Below are positions 17,635 through 26,313 of a stretch of DNA of 64,000 bases, one piece after another. Position numbers and translations under genes: made by a program. Below the pieces are notes generated by a model. The model made no database searches. It saw nothing but the letters and a program-made list of their open reading frames with translations, and had not been told where the DNA came from. Position 1 is the stretch's first letter. Each line of letters starts with the position of its first letter. The stretch covers positions 1 through 64,000 of the forward strand of contig NZ_BPQE01000023.1 of assembly GCF_022179085.1 (NCBI RefSeq), given 5' to 3'. This DNA comes from Methylobacterium aerolatum. Lineage in GTDB: Bacteria; Pseudomonadota; Alphaproteobacteria; Rhizobiales; Beijerinckiaceae.

Positions 17635-18503
17635 CGTCGTTCGGGCTCTGGGGCGGGTTCACATTCCAGGCATCGCGCCGGGCAGGGCCACGCCCGTGTC
17701 CGAGGGGCAACCGGCGGGAGCGGAGAACGGAAACGCTGCATCGTCGCCGGCGAATCAACGCACCGCTCGATCCCGCACCTGAACGCCGGAGCCGACCGAG
17801 TTGGCACGCGCCGTTCCGTCGTTGCGAACGAAGCGAAGCAATCAAAGACAGCGGGATGCTCCGAGCAAAGCGCGTCGCTGGGTTGGTTACACTCGCGCTC
17901 GCCATGAGGGCCTGCGCTCCATCGACGAGGGTAGCTGCCCCGATGGGCCGCGACCAGAAAACCCGCCGCGAATCACCCCTGCTCGTACGTCGCGTGATTC
18001 GCCGAGCCGTGCGCGATCGCCCGGCGCGCGGCGGCTCCGGGTGGGCGCACAAGGGCTTCTGGAAGTCGGCCCGGGGGAAGGTTTCGCGATGCGGCTGGCC
18101 GACGGCCAAGTTGAGCGACCGACGGATGCTGTCGAAGCATTGATTTCGATGGACTGAAGATGCTCGTCTTTTGGACAGTCGAACGAATGTATCATTCAGA
18201 AATGTACGGGGTAATCGCTCATATTATAGGCGGTATTTTGGGCAGATATCGCGGAAAAAATCAGTTTTTCAATCACAGTAATAAGTAAAAATCCGCCCTT
18301 TCCGAGAGTGAACCCGTGATCGAAAATCGGTTACATATAATAATGTGTTGTACGAGCGTATTGATCTTAGATCGTGTAGCAAAATAGTTGTTGTATAGGG
18401 CTATTTATCGACATGATACCGAGGACTTGGGTGATGTCGTAACTGAAATTAACCATTACGCCGCTATAATTCATGGGGTAAGCGATCACGGAGAGTTGTC
18501 CCC
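17635..18503. other. Long intergenic region with repeat and AT-rich segment before the first porin
   Basis: These 869 bases hold no supported gene. A dispersed palindromic repeat copy sits at about 17817-17908. From about 18150 to 18500 the composition drops sharply in GC relative to the rest of the window, with runs such as GCGGAAAAAATCAG and TACATATAATAATG. This segment probably carries the promoter and a long leader of the porin gene at 18504, or is a recently acquired or relaxed segment. I cannot identify a specific operator. Confidence 0.5.
17817..17908. repeat. Dispersed palindromic repeat, copy 1 (degenerate)
   Basis: The left arm CGTCGTTGCGAACGAAGCG, followed by AAGCAATC...ACAGCGGGATGC, matches the left arm of the better copies at 35844 and 48477. 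The right arm (GGTTGGTTACACTCGCGCTC) has decayed. Confidence 0.6.
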
Positions 18504-19388
18504 ATGAAGAGGTTCGTCATCCATTCGGTTGCGGCGGTGGCTTTCATCGCCCAGGCCCAGGCCGCAGACTTGCCGGCCAAGTCGCCGCCGGTCGAGGAAG
18601 CGGCGCCTGCCGAGCCTTTTTCTTGGACCGGCTACTATCTCGGCTTCAGCGGAGGCTACGGAACGCAACACAACGTTGCAAAGACCAGTCCCGCGGGCGA
18701 CACCGGGCTGTTCGGTCCCGACGATTTCGCAGCTCTCCGGCTAAACCACACGAAGTTCGACGGCGATGGCTTCGTCGGCGGCGCCCATGCCGGCTACAAT
18801 TATCAAGCGACGCCGGGCACCGGTATCGTCGTCGGCGTCGAGACCGATGTCGCGCTCGCCGATATCAAGCAGGCGCGTTCCTGGGGATTTTCCAACTCAT
18901 TGCAGATCAACGGCGGCTTCCTGACCAGCCAGACCAACGTGGCGACGCAGGATAAGCTCGATTTCCTCGGGACCGTGCGGGGGCGCATCGGCTACGCCTT
19001 CAACCGCGCCTTCGTCTACGGGACGGGCGGCCTCGCCTACGGTGACACCAGCTACCGCCACGACATCACCTACGTCGCAAATTATGCTCCGCTGAACGGC
19101 GCGCCGATGAATGCCTCCGGCCAGTTCGGAGCCCATTCGGGCGGCATGAATGTCGGGGTCGCCTACGGCGGCGGCATCGAATACGCTTTGCCCGTCAACG
19201 AGGCGCTGAACCTGGGCTCGTCCAGCGTCGTGACGCTGGCCGGCGAATATCTCCATTACGATCTCGGCGATCGTACGGTGAAGGGCTTCACCGAATCGGG
19301 CGGGCGACGTGATCTGGTGAGCAGCACCAAAATCAGCACGGAGGGCGATATCGTCCGCGGTCGCTTGAGCGTGAAGTTCGGTCTGTAG
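18504..19388 (+). CDS. Omp31-like outer-membrane beta-barrel protein (first of a pair)
   Basis: The 294-residue precursor has a signal peptide (MKRFVIHSVAAVAFIAQAQA, then ADLPAK). The mature protein starts with the family pattern FSWTGYYLGFSGGYG and continues with alternating beta strands such as FVGGAHAGYNYQ, LDFLGTVRGRIGYAF and FVYGTGGLAYGDTSY. It ends with a membrane-strand phenylalanine close to the C-terminus (VKFGL). This is the Omp31/Hbp small barrel family of Rhizobiales, probably an 8-stranded porin or haem-binding surface protein. GGAGAG precedes the ATG. It is followed by a paralogue in the same orientation 507 bases downstream. Both have long AT-rich upstream regions, suggesting separate regulation. 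Confidence 0.88.
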   Translation: MKRFVIHSVAAVAFIAQAQAADLPAKSPPVEEAAPAEPFSWTGYYLGFSGGYGTQHNVAKTSPAGDTGLFGPDDFAALRLNHTKFDGDGFVGGAHAGYNYQATPGTGIVVGVETDVALADIKQARSWGFSNSLQINGGFLTSQTNVATQDKLDFLGTVRGRIGYAFNRAFVYGTGGLAYGDTSYRHDITYVANYAPLNGAPMNASGQFGAHSGGMNVGVAYGGGIEYALPVNEALNLGSSSVVTLAGEYLHYDLGDRTVKGFTESGGRRDLVSSTKISTEGDIVRGRLSVKFGL

Positions 19389-19895
19389 GCGACCGCCGCA
19401 GGTTCGCCGGGTCTGACGAACGTCCACCCCGGTGAACGGGCTGCCGAGGCCCGTCAGGCTCTCGGAGATCGTGGGCAGTCCCGCAGAGCCGTCTTGGCGA
19501 CAGGATGTCGTCGGGGCGGCTTTGTCATGCGACGTTGACCGCCGCGGCGCCGCCGCCGGCTGCTCCTCATCCTGACCGATCCCCGCTGCAGCGATCTCTC
19601 TCCCCGAATCCTCGCTGGAAGCGGCTCAGCTCTCGGCCGAAAGAGGCGGAGTGTGCCGAATCTCGGTGCCAAGGATATTGATCATTCCAAAATAGCTTAT
19701 CACGATGATTGAGATTTGTATTTCTTTAGAGAATTGATGTTAGGCTCGACATTAATGGCGCAAAAAAGGAGCAGAATACGCGGAATAAAACATTGTTGAT
19801 CGATCCCAATAGATAAATGTTGCATTGATGCAACAACTTCGACGGGGTGTTGCCGGTAAAAGACCTGCGTCAACCTGACCCAAGGGCTTCCAAAG
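19389..19895. other. Intergenic region between the two porin-like genes
   Basis: These 507 bases hold no supported gene. The first part is GC-rich. From about 19675 to 19845 it becomes AT-rich (for example CAAAATAGCTTATCACGATG and AAAAAAGGAGCAGAATACGC), matching the composition before the first porin. This is probably the promoter/leader of the second porin. An arginine-rich minus-strand frame at 19454-19672 looks spurious. Confidence 0.45.
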
Positions 19896-20801
19896 ATGCG
19901 TCAGTACACTCTCGCGGTCGCAATCGCGGCCGTCACTGCCACGAACGCCTTCGCCGCCGATCTTCCCTACCGGAAGGGTCCGCCGGTCATCGCCCCGGTG
20001 ATGCCGGCCTTCACGTGGACGGGCGCGTATATCGGCGTGAACGCCGGCTACCTCGACGGGCGCAACAAGGCGATCACCGCCCCGGACGGCGCGAGCACGC
20101 CTCTCCTCACGCAGTACCTCGCGTCTCAGTTCACCGTTCTCGGCGCCCAGCGCACGCGCCTGAACGGATCCGGATTCACCGGCGGTGGCCAGCTCGGCTA
20201 CAACTACCAGATCACGCCCGGCTCCGGTCTGGTCGTCGGCATCGAGGCCGACGCGCAGTATGTCGATGCCAAGCGCAAGCGGCTCTCGTCATACTCGTTC
20301 ACGCAGCCCAGCGTCGCCATTCCGGGCGGCACCTTCAGCGACACGTTCACCTATAGCCAGAAGGATCAGCTCGACTTCCTGGGTACCGTCCGCGGCCGTA
20401 TCGGCTATGCGTTCGACCGCGTGCTGATCTTCGGGACCGGCGGTCTCGCCTATGGCAACGTGAACTACCGCGGTCAGTTCACCGATGCCTATAGCTGGAG
20501 CAGCGGCATCAGCGGCTACACCAACATCTCGAGCAAGTCGAACAATATCCAGGTCGGCTACGCCTATGGCGGCGGTATCGAATACGCGATCCCGACCGAC
20601 AGCTTCCTGAACGTCTTCAAGGCCAGCGCCGTGACGGTGAAGGCCGAATACCTCCATTACGACCTCGGCAGCCGCAAGATTGCCGGCGTCTTCTCGACCG
20701 GCGGCGACGTGCCCAGCAGCAACAGCTCCTCCGTGACCAAGCTCACGACCAATGGGGACATCTTCCGTGCCGGCCTGAACTACAAGTTCGGCTCTTACTG
20801 A
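19896..20801 (+). CDS. Omp31-like outer-membrane beta-barrel protein (second of a pair)
   Basis: The 301-residue precursor has a signal peptide (MRQYTLAVAIAAVTATNAFA, then ADLPYRKGP). The mature protein shares the pattern of its upstream neighbour: FTWTGAYIGVNAGYLDG, GFTGGGQLGYNYQI, LDFLGTVRGRIGYAFDR, LIFGTGGLAYGNVNY, AYGGGIEYAIP, and a terminal strand ending YKFGSY. The paralogy with 18504-19388 is obvious by eye, but sequence has diverged in the surface loops, as expected for exposed barrels. AAGGG lies about ten bases before the ATG. The two genes probably arose by tandem duplication. Confidence 0.88.
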   Translation: MRQYTLAVAIAAVTATNAFAADLPYRKGPPVIAPVMPAFTWTGAYIGVNAGYLDGRNKAITAPDGASTPLLTQYLASQFTVLGAQRTRLNGSGFTGGGQLGYNYQITPGSGLVVGIEADAQYVDAKRKRLSSYSFTQPSVAIPGGTFSDTFTYSQKDQLDFLGTVRGRIGYAFDRVLIFGTGGLAYGNVNYRGQFTDAYSWSSGISGYTNISSKSNNIQVGYAYGGGIEYAIPTDSFLNVFKASAVTVKAEYLHYDLGSRKIAGVFSTGGDVPSSNSSSVTKLTTNGDIFRAGLNYKFGSY

Positions 20802-21087
20802 TCGTCACCAACGATGCCCTCCGCCGCGTCGGCGCGGCGATGGGCTACGGCGGGTCTAAACCGCCGCCGGGGGGGCGCCACCGACGGTCTGGTGATCGTC
20901 GCTGGCGCCCCATCTCGTGGCAACGAGGCTTTTACGGGTGCCGGATGCCCCCGCCTCTCCGTTGCCGGGACGTGAAGCCGGGTCCATCGAAAGACGCAGG
21001 ACCATCGGAGACGCATGAGGTCGCGGCACGGCGCCACCCGGTTCGCGTCGCCGATCCCCGCGTCGTCCGCGAGGCGGGGGCCTCCCG

Positions 21088-21861
21088 TCAGCGCAGTCCG
21101 GCAGCGGAGAACACCTGCGCGGCCGGTGCGACGATGACGTAGCGGCCGCAGGGCGCCGTCTTGGTGAGGACGGCGCTGGCGACACCCCAGACGTAGCTGC
21201 CGTTGCGATCGGTCGCGATCACCGGGCCGCCGGAGTCGCCGAAGCAGACTTGGCCCCCATTCACATGGGCGATGGTCAGGCCGGTATTCGTGGCCGCGAC
21301 CGGCGTCAGCCCCACGGTGCGCAGGCGGCCGACGCCCGTGCGTGAGAGGCCCGCTCCGGCGAAGCGCAACTGCTTCGGCACCCGTCGCGGATCGCTTGCC
21401 AGGAGCACCGGCCGCCGGTCGCGGACCGGCTGCGTCAGCTTCAGCACGGCGAGGTCCACCGACAGGTCGGCGAGGCTCACATCCGGCGCCGCATTGGGCA
21501 GCATCTCGCCCGGATCGGGGCTGTATCGGGCCAGCACGCGTGCCGCGTAGACGGGGCTTGCCGGGCTCGATCCGTCGAAGAACACCACGAGGGCGCCGAG
21601 AGGATCGCCGTTGACGCAATGGGCGGCGGTGAGGACGAGGTCCGGCGCCACCAGAATCCCGGAGCAGCGCGTGAGCTTCAACGCGTCTTCCGGCCGGGTA
21701 ATCGTGCCGATGGCGACGGTCGCCCGGGCGAGGGCGTCGCGACCGGCCGGGGCGCCGCCATCGATGGCTCGGGCGCCCCAGGGGCCGAAGACCGCCGCCA
21801 TCGCCGCCGCCGCCGCCGTCACGCGCCACGCCTTGGGGGCGAAACTCAGACCACACACCAC
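21088..21861 (-). CDS. Secreted trypsin-like serine protease
   Basis: The 257-residue precursor has a signal-like N-terminus (AWRVTAAAAAMAAVFGPWGARA, cleavage near IDGG). It has a complete S1 triad: His81 in LTAAHC, Asp136 in SVDLAVL and Ser210 in CFGDSGGP. The IDGG after the signal resembles the activated N-terminus of trypsins (IVGG). It would act in the periplasm or outside the cell. The GTG at 21861 is chosen because GAGG lies seven bases upstream and it gives a tidy signal peptide. An upstream ATG at 21918 would add 19 polar residues before it. The gene converges with the second porin and has no obvious operon partner. Confidence 0.82.
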   Translation of the reverse strand: MVCGLSFAPKAWRVTAAAAAMAAVFGPWGARAIDGGAPAGRDALARATVAIGTITRPEDALKLTRCSGILVAPDLVLTAAHCVNGDPLGALVVFFDGSSPASPVYAARVLARYSPDPGEMLPNAAPDVSLADLSVDLAVLKLTQPVRDRRPVLLASDPRRVPKQLRFAGAGLSRTGVGRLRTVGLTPVAATNTGLTIAHVNGGQVCFGDSGGPVIATDRNGSYVWGVASAVLTKTAPCGRYVIVAPAAQVFSAAGLR

Positions 21862-22098
21862 GCTTCGACCTCGTTCTCTTGAGCCGCCGCCCGTCGAGGA
21901 CCCGGCCGTGTCGGCCATCCGGCGCGGGCGGCGAGGATGGGCCCGCCGCGGTCCGCCGCCAAGCGGGACGTTGGGACGCGGGCGATGCGAGGAGTGGATC
22001 GATCCGGACGGATGCGCTCCGCTGCCCTGGAGCGCTTCGCCTTCCACGCAAGGATGGAGGCTCGCGCGCCTACTCGGTCGCCTTCGGCTCCCGATGGG

Positions 22099-23493
22099 TC
22101 AGTCGGCGGCGGGCTTCGTCACCGTCCACACGGTCGTGCCGTCCTTGTTGTCCTTCACGGACACGCCCATGGCCGTCAGCGCGTCGCGTGCCCGGTCGGA
22201 CGCGGCCCAATCCTTGGCGGTCCGCGCATCGCGGCGGGCGGCGATCAGGGCTTCCACCGCCGCGACATCCACGCCGGAGGCCGCGATGCGGGATTGCTCC
22301 CGCGCGGTGCGGGTCTGCCCGAGGAAGCCGAACAGGCCGGCTCCCGCGCGCAGGGCCTCCGGCGTCTCCAGCCTGTGCAACTCCGCGAGGGAGGCGGGCG
22401 TGTTCAGGTCGTCGAGGAGTGGGGCCAGCACGGCCTCCGGGACCTCGGCGGCCGGGGCCGCATCGCCCGCAGCCGCATACCAGCGCTCGAGCATCCGGCC
22501 CGACTCCTCGAGGCCGCGCACGGTCCAGTCGATGGGCTGGCGGTAATGGGTCTTGAGCATGGTGAGGCGCGCGACCTCGCCCGGCCAGTCCTTCAGGACG
22601 TCACGGATGGTGATGAAGTTGCCCAGCGACTTCGACATCTTCTCGCCCTCGACGCGGAGAAAGCCGTTGTGCAACCAAAGGTTGGCCATCACCGGCGTGC
22701 CGAAGCAGCAGCGCGACTGGGCGACCTCGTTCTCATGGTGGGGAAAGATGAGATCGATCCCGCCCGCATGGATGTCGAAGGTCTGGCCGAGATGCTTGGC
22801 AGACATCGCGGAGCACTCGATATGCCAGCCCGGCCGCCCCGGCGCGGCGATGCCGCAGGGCGACGGCCAGGAGGGCTCGCCCGGCTTCGAGGGCTTCCAC
22901 AGCACGAAGTCGAGGGGGGATCGCTTGTAGGGCGCCACCTCCACGCGGGCGCCCGCCTCCATCTCGTCGAGGGGGCGCTTCGAGAGCTGGCCGTAATCGG
23001 GCATGGACGGCACGTCGAACAGCACGTGCCCGTCCGCGACGTAGGCGTGTCCGGCGGCGACGAGACCCTCGATCATGCGGACCATCTCGACGATGTGATC
23101 GGTGGCGCGGGGCTCGATGAAGCGGGGCGCCTGCCCGGCGATGTTCACCTCGTCCGGCATCAGCACGCCGAGTTCGCGCACATCCGTGTGGAACTGCGCC
23201 AGCGTGCCGTCCGTCAGTTCGCGGATGGTGATGCCGCGCTCGGCCGCACGGGCGTTGATCTTGTCGTCAACGTCCGTGACGTTGCGCGCGTAGGTGACGT
23301 GCGCCGGCCCATAGAGGTGTCGCAGCAGGCGGAAGAGCAGGTCGAAGACGATGATCGGCCGGGCATTGCCGATATGGGCGGCGTCGTAAACTGTGGGCCC
23401 GCAGGCGTACATGCGGACGTTGCCGGCATCGATCGGCGCCAGGACGTCCTTGGCCCCGGTGAGCGTGTTGTAAAGTCGCAACGTCGGCGCCAT
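22099..23493 (-). CDS. cysS: Cysteine--tRNA ligase
   Basis: The 464-residue class I aminoacyl-tRNA synthetase charges tRNA-Cys. The zinc ligand Cys31 is in [19 protein letters not shown], with the HIGN motif at 40-43. The zinc-binding WHIECSAMS and HHENEVAQS stretches and the KMSKSLGN loop (near 275) are intact. Length is standard. ATG 23493 is preceded by GGAGGGG. The upstream open frame has no homology. It stands alone on the minus strand between the protease gene and a secreted-protein gene. Confidence 0.96.
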   Translation of the reverse strand: MAPTLRLYNTLTGAKDVLAPIDAGNVRMYACGPTVYDAAHIGNARPIIVFDLLFRLLRHLYGPAHVTYARNVTDVDDKINARAAERGITIRELTDGTLAQFHTDVRELGVLMPDEVNIAGQAPRFIEPRATDHIVEMVRMIEGLVAAGHAYVADGHVLFDVPSMPDYGQLSKRPLDEMEAGARVEVAPYKRSPLDFVLWKPSKPGEPSWPSPCGIAAPGRPGWHIECSAMSAKHLGQTFDIHAGGIDLIFPHHENEVAQSRCCFGTPVMANLWLHNGFLRVEGEKMSKSLGNFITIRDVLKDWPGEVARLTMLKTHYRQPIDWTVRGLEESGRMLERWYAAAGDAAPAAEVPEAVLAPLLDDLNTPASLAELHRLETPEALRAGAGLFGFLGQTRTAREQSRIAASGVDVAAVEALIAARRDARTAKDWAASDRARDALTAMGVSVKDNKDGTTVWTVTKPAAD

Positions 23494-23802
23494 CGTGATC
23501 ACCCCTCCCGGCGTTGGCCCTTGCCGAGGCGAAGCTCCGCCGTGCCGCCTTCCCCAGGCGGGTCTGGCGAACCGGCGACCTCCGCGCGGCGAAAGCATGG
23601 CACCCGCCGGACACGCCCGCTCCGGCTGTTGCGCTGCGGCGACTGCCCCGGGCGCCCAATGGGGCTAACCCAAAACAATAAGAAATTCGAGAATCCGGAC
23701 GGATTGGCGAGGAAGGCTTGGCCGTAAGGCTTCCTTAACCACGCTCCCCGACCGTCCACTCGGCGCTCGTCCGGTCACCCATCCCGTGACAGAGGAAAAT
23801 CC
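23494..23802. other. Divergent promoter region between cysS and the exported protein at 23803
   Basis: No gene is seen in these 309 bases. An imperfect inverted repeat, GGAAGGCTT (23711-23719) and AAGGCTTCC (23726-23734), is followed directly by TTAACCACG. It could be an operator or a transcript-end hairpin. Confidence 0.4.
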
Positions 23803-24150
23803 ATGCGACGCACGGTTGTCGGTACCCTCGCCCTCGCGGCCCTCACGTCCCTCGGCTTGGCCGGGCAGGTCTTCGCGGGCGGCGATGGCGAAACGCCTCC
23901 GACCGCCGCCGGGCACGTGGAGAAGACCTTCCTCATCCCGTCGAGCGACGGCTACGGTGTCGCCGATTGCCTGACCTCGCCCGGCAGCGAGTGTGGGAAG
24001 ACCGTCGCGAACGCGTGGTGCGAGGCCCAGGGCTACGCCGCCGCCGGATCGTTCGGAACCGCCGCCGCCGAGGATTACACCGGCGCCATCGACCAGCCGC
24101 GGGTGACGAAGCAGGCCGACCGGCCGATCCGCATCACCTGCCAGGACTGA
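23803..24150 (+). CDS. Small exported protein, conserved hypothetical
   Basis: The 115-residue precursor has a clear signal peptide (MRRTVVGTLALAALTSLGLA, then GQVFAGG). The mature ~90 residues contain four cysteines (VADCLTS, SECGKT, NAWCEAQG, ITCQD) that could form two disulphides in the periplasm. No known domain is recognised. AGAGGAAAA precedes the ATG. A CCCCCGG/GCCGGGGG hairpin near 24182-24198 after the stop lies between this gene and the convergent creA and may serve both ends. Confidence 0.7.
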   Translation: MRRTVVGTLALAALTSLGLAGQVFAGGDGETPPTAAGHVEKTFLIPSSDGYGVADCLTSPGSECGKTVANAWCEAQGYAAAGSFGTAAAEDYTGAIDQPRVTKQADRPIRITCQD

Positions 24151-24241
24151 GCGCTCCCGGGCTGCGATCCCGGATCGCACACCCCCGGTTGCCGGGGGCG
24201 CATGATCCGGTGACTGCGTGTCGATGCGCGGCCGGAGGGCC

Positions 24242-24757
24242 TCAGCCCTTCAGGAAGTCGGCGCATTTGGGCGCCGGTTCGGTGCCCCAAGGCGCGAGGG
24301 GAACCGCCGAGGTGGAGTTTTTGGGCGAACCCTGGATCACCTTGTCCGAATACACCATGTAGATCAGTGTATTGCGCTTCACGTCGCAGCCGCGGACGAT
24401 CTGCATCGATTTGAAGATCAGCGAGCGTCGCTCGCTGAACACCACCTCGCCCTGCTTGAACTTGTCCGAGAAGCGGACCGGGCCGGTCTGGCGGCAAGCG
24501 AGGGAGATGTCCGAGACATCTTCCGCGAGCCCCAGGGTGCCCTTGATGCCGCCCTTCTCCGGCTGCGTGTACCAGCAGGCGACGCCCGCCACCGCCGGAT
24601 CGTCCACGCCGTACACGGCGAGCTTGTCGTTCGGTGTCAGCGGACGCCAAACGGTCGATTTGTCGAAGATCCGGTCAGGCTCCTGGGCCTGGGCCGGGAC
24701 CGCAGCCACGGCGACGAATGCCGCCGCGCCGGCGAGAGTGAGACTCCGAAACCACAT
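24242..24757 (-). CDS. creA: CreA family exported protein
   Basis: The 171-residue precursor has a signal peptide (MWFRSLTLAGAAAFVAVAAVPAQAQ). The CreA body follows: DDPAVAGVACWYTQPEKGGIKG, then LACRQTGPVRFSDKFKQGE, SERRSLIFKSMQIVRGCD and NTLIYMVYSDKVIQGSPKNS. The family is periplasmic, widespread in Proteobacteria and of unknown biochemical role. The start MWFRSLT at 24757 gives a normal signal peptide. The frame is open upstream without homology. It converges with the small exported protein gene at 23803. Confidence 0.88.
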   Translation of the reverse strand: MWFRSLTLAGAAAFVAVAAVPAQAQEPDRIFDKSTVWRPLTPNDKLAVYGVDDPAVAGVACWYTQPEKGGIKGTLGLAEDVSDISLACRQTGPVRFSDKFKQGEVVFSERRSLIFKSMQIVRGCDVKRNTLIYMVYSDKVIQGSPKNSTSAVPLAPWGTEPAPKCADFLKG

Positions 24758-25018
24758 GGGTGACCAATTCCCCCGTCCTGTTGATGGCCGGAATGTAGGA
24801 GGGGTGACGTCACGGTTCGAGGAGGCGTACAACTTTTGGCACCGCGAGACGCGAACCGCCGGGGCGAGCAGCGCGGTGATGATCGTATTCGAGCCTATAC
24901 TCCCGCGATGAAGCTGTTCCTGTCATTTCCGCGCGGCCGCTCGGCCTTAACCGCTCATGACTGGTCCGGTGATACCCTCCTCGCGGCTTCGCAATCGGGC
25001 ATCCCGCAGGCTGGCGAC

Positions 25019-26104
25019 ATGGAACGGATGGATCACCGGCATCACTCCGCGGCCGTTCCGCGCCGCAGGGCGCCATTCGCCCTGGCCGCCATCGTGCTCG
25101 CCTGCGCGACGCTGACGATGCCCGCCTTCGCTCTGCCGTCGTCCGATCCCGCGCCCTCCGACGCACCGGTGGCCACGCCCGCACCCCCGCCGCAACTGCC
25201 CTCGCCGGAATGCCGCCGCTACCGGGCGGAGCTGGCCTCGGTCCAGGTGAGCGGCAACGCCACCCGCGCCCTTCAGGACGAGATCGGCCGGCTCCAGACC
25301 TACTATCGCAGCTTGAATTGCGAGGGGGGACGCTTCCTCTTCTTCGATACGCGGCCGCCCCAGTGCGGCGCCGTGGAGCAGCGAATCCGCGCCCTCAACG
25401 CGACCTATGGCGGCGCGGTGATCGATGACACGGTGAGCCGCAAGCGTGAGTTGCAGGCGCTGGTCTCGCGCGCATGCCCCAGCGCCGAGGCGACGGCGGG
25501 CGGCGACGCCTATGCCCGCGGCGGCAACCAAGTGATCTGCGTGCGCACCTGCGACGGCGGCTATTTCCCGATGAAGAACCTGCCGGAGGGCCGTGGCGGC
25601 GCGGACGAGATGTGCCAAGCGCTCTGCCCCGGCACCGAGGCCGTGGCCTATTCGATGCCGAACGGGGACGACGCCCTGAAGCAGGCCGCCACCGTCAAGG
25701 GCAGCCGCGCCTACACGAGCCTCGCCAACGCCTTCAAGTTCCGCAAGACCTTCGTGCCGAATTGCTCCTGCAAGCCGGAGGGCAAGACCTGGGCGCAATC
25801 CCTGGTGAAAGCCGAAAGCATGCTCGTGCGGCACAAGGGCGACATTTTCGTTACCCCGATGCAGGCCGAGGCCCTCTCGCGGCCGAAAGTGCGCCTTACC
25901 CTCGTCGGCCGGGCCGACCGGACCGCCGCCGAACTCGCCGCCGATGCGGCGGGCCGTGCCGGTGGCGAGACCAAGGCCGGTGTTGGGCGCGCCGAGGACC
26001 CCGCGGCGGATGCGGCGGCGTCCACCGGCGGACGGAGCGAGCACGCCACCGTCCGGCTTATCGCCCCCGAGGTCGTCGCCGTCCCCACGCGGATGGCGCC
26101 CTGA
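25019..26104 (+). CDS. DUF2865 domain exported protein
   Basis: The protein has about 361 residues. After a short basic lead (MERMDHRHHSAAVPRRR) comes a hydrophobic export segment (APFALAAIVLACATLTMPAFA), then a proline-rich linker. The cysteine-containing domain includes CRRYRAELASV, CEGGRFLFFD, VICVRTCDGGYFPM and FVPNCSCKPEGKTW. CVRTCDGGYFPM is the hallmark of the DUF2865 family of Rhizobiales envelope proteins; function is not known. The C-terminal 70 residues are low-complexity Ala/Gly. Several in-frame ATGs exist (24908, 25019, 25028). 25019 is used because it sits just before the export signal. Confidence 0.78.
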   Translation: MERMDHRHHSAAVPRRRAPFALAAIVLACATLTMPAFALPSSDPAPSDAPVATPAPPPQLPSPECRRYRAELASVQVSGNATRALQDEIGRLQTYYRSLNCEGGRFLFFDTRPPQCGAVEQRIRALNATYGGAVIDDTVSRKRELQALVSRACPSAEATAGGDAYARGGNQVICVRTCDGGYFPMKNLPEGRGGADEMCQALCPGTEAVAYSMPNGDDALKQAATVKGSRAYTSLANAFKFRKTFVPNCSCKPEGKTWAQSLVKAESMLVRHKGDIFVTPMQAEALSRPKVRLTLVGRADRTAAELAADAAGRAGGETKAGVGRAEDPAADAAASTGGRSEHATVRLIAPEVVAVPTRMAP

Positions 26105-26313
26105 CGCCCGCAGCCACGCCGCCGCTCAACACGATGTGAGCGAGGCGGCGCCCCCGGCCAGGTCCGGTCCCGGAACCATTTCTCAGCTCGGCAGTTCGGT
26201 ACGGCCTTGGCCGCGCTCGCTCCAGCGATGGGCGCGGCCGACCACCGTCAGCGTGACGCGACGCCCGCCCCATGACCCGTGGGCGGGGCGCGTTCCGACA
26301 GAACGAGGTGCCG

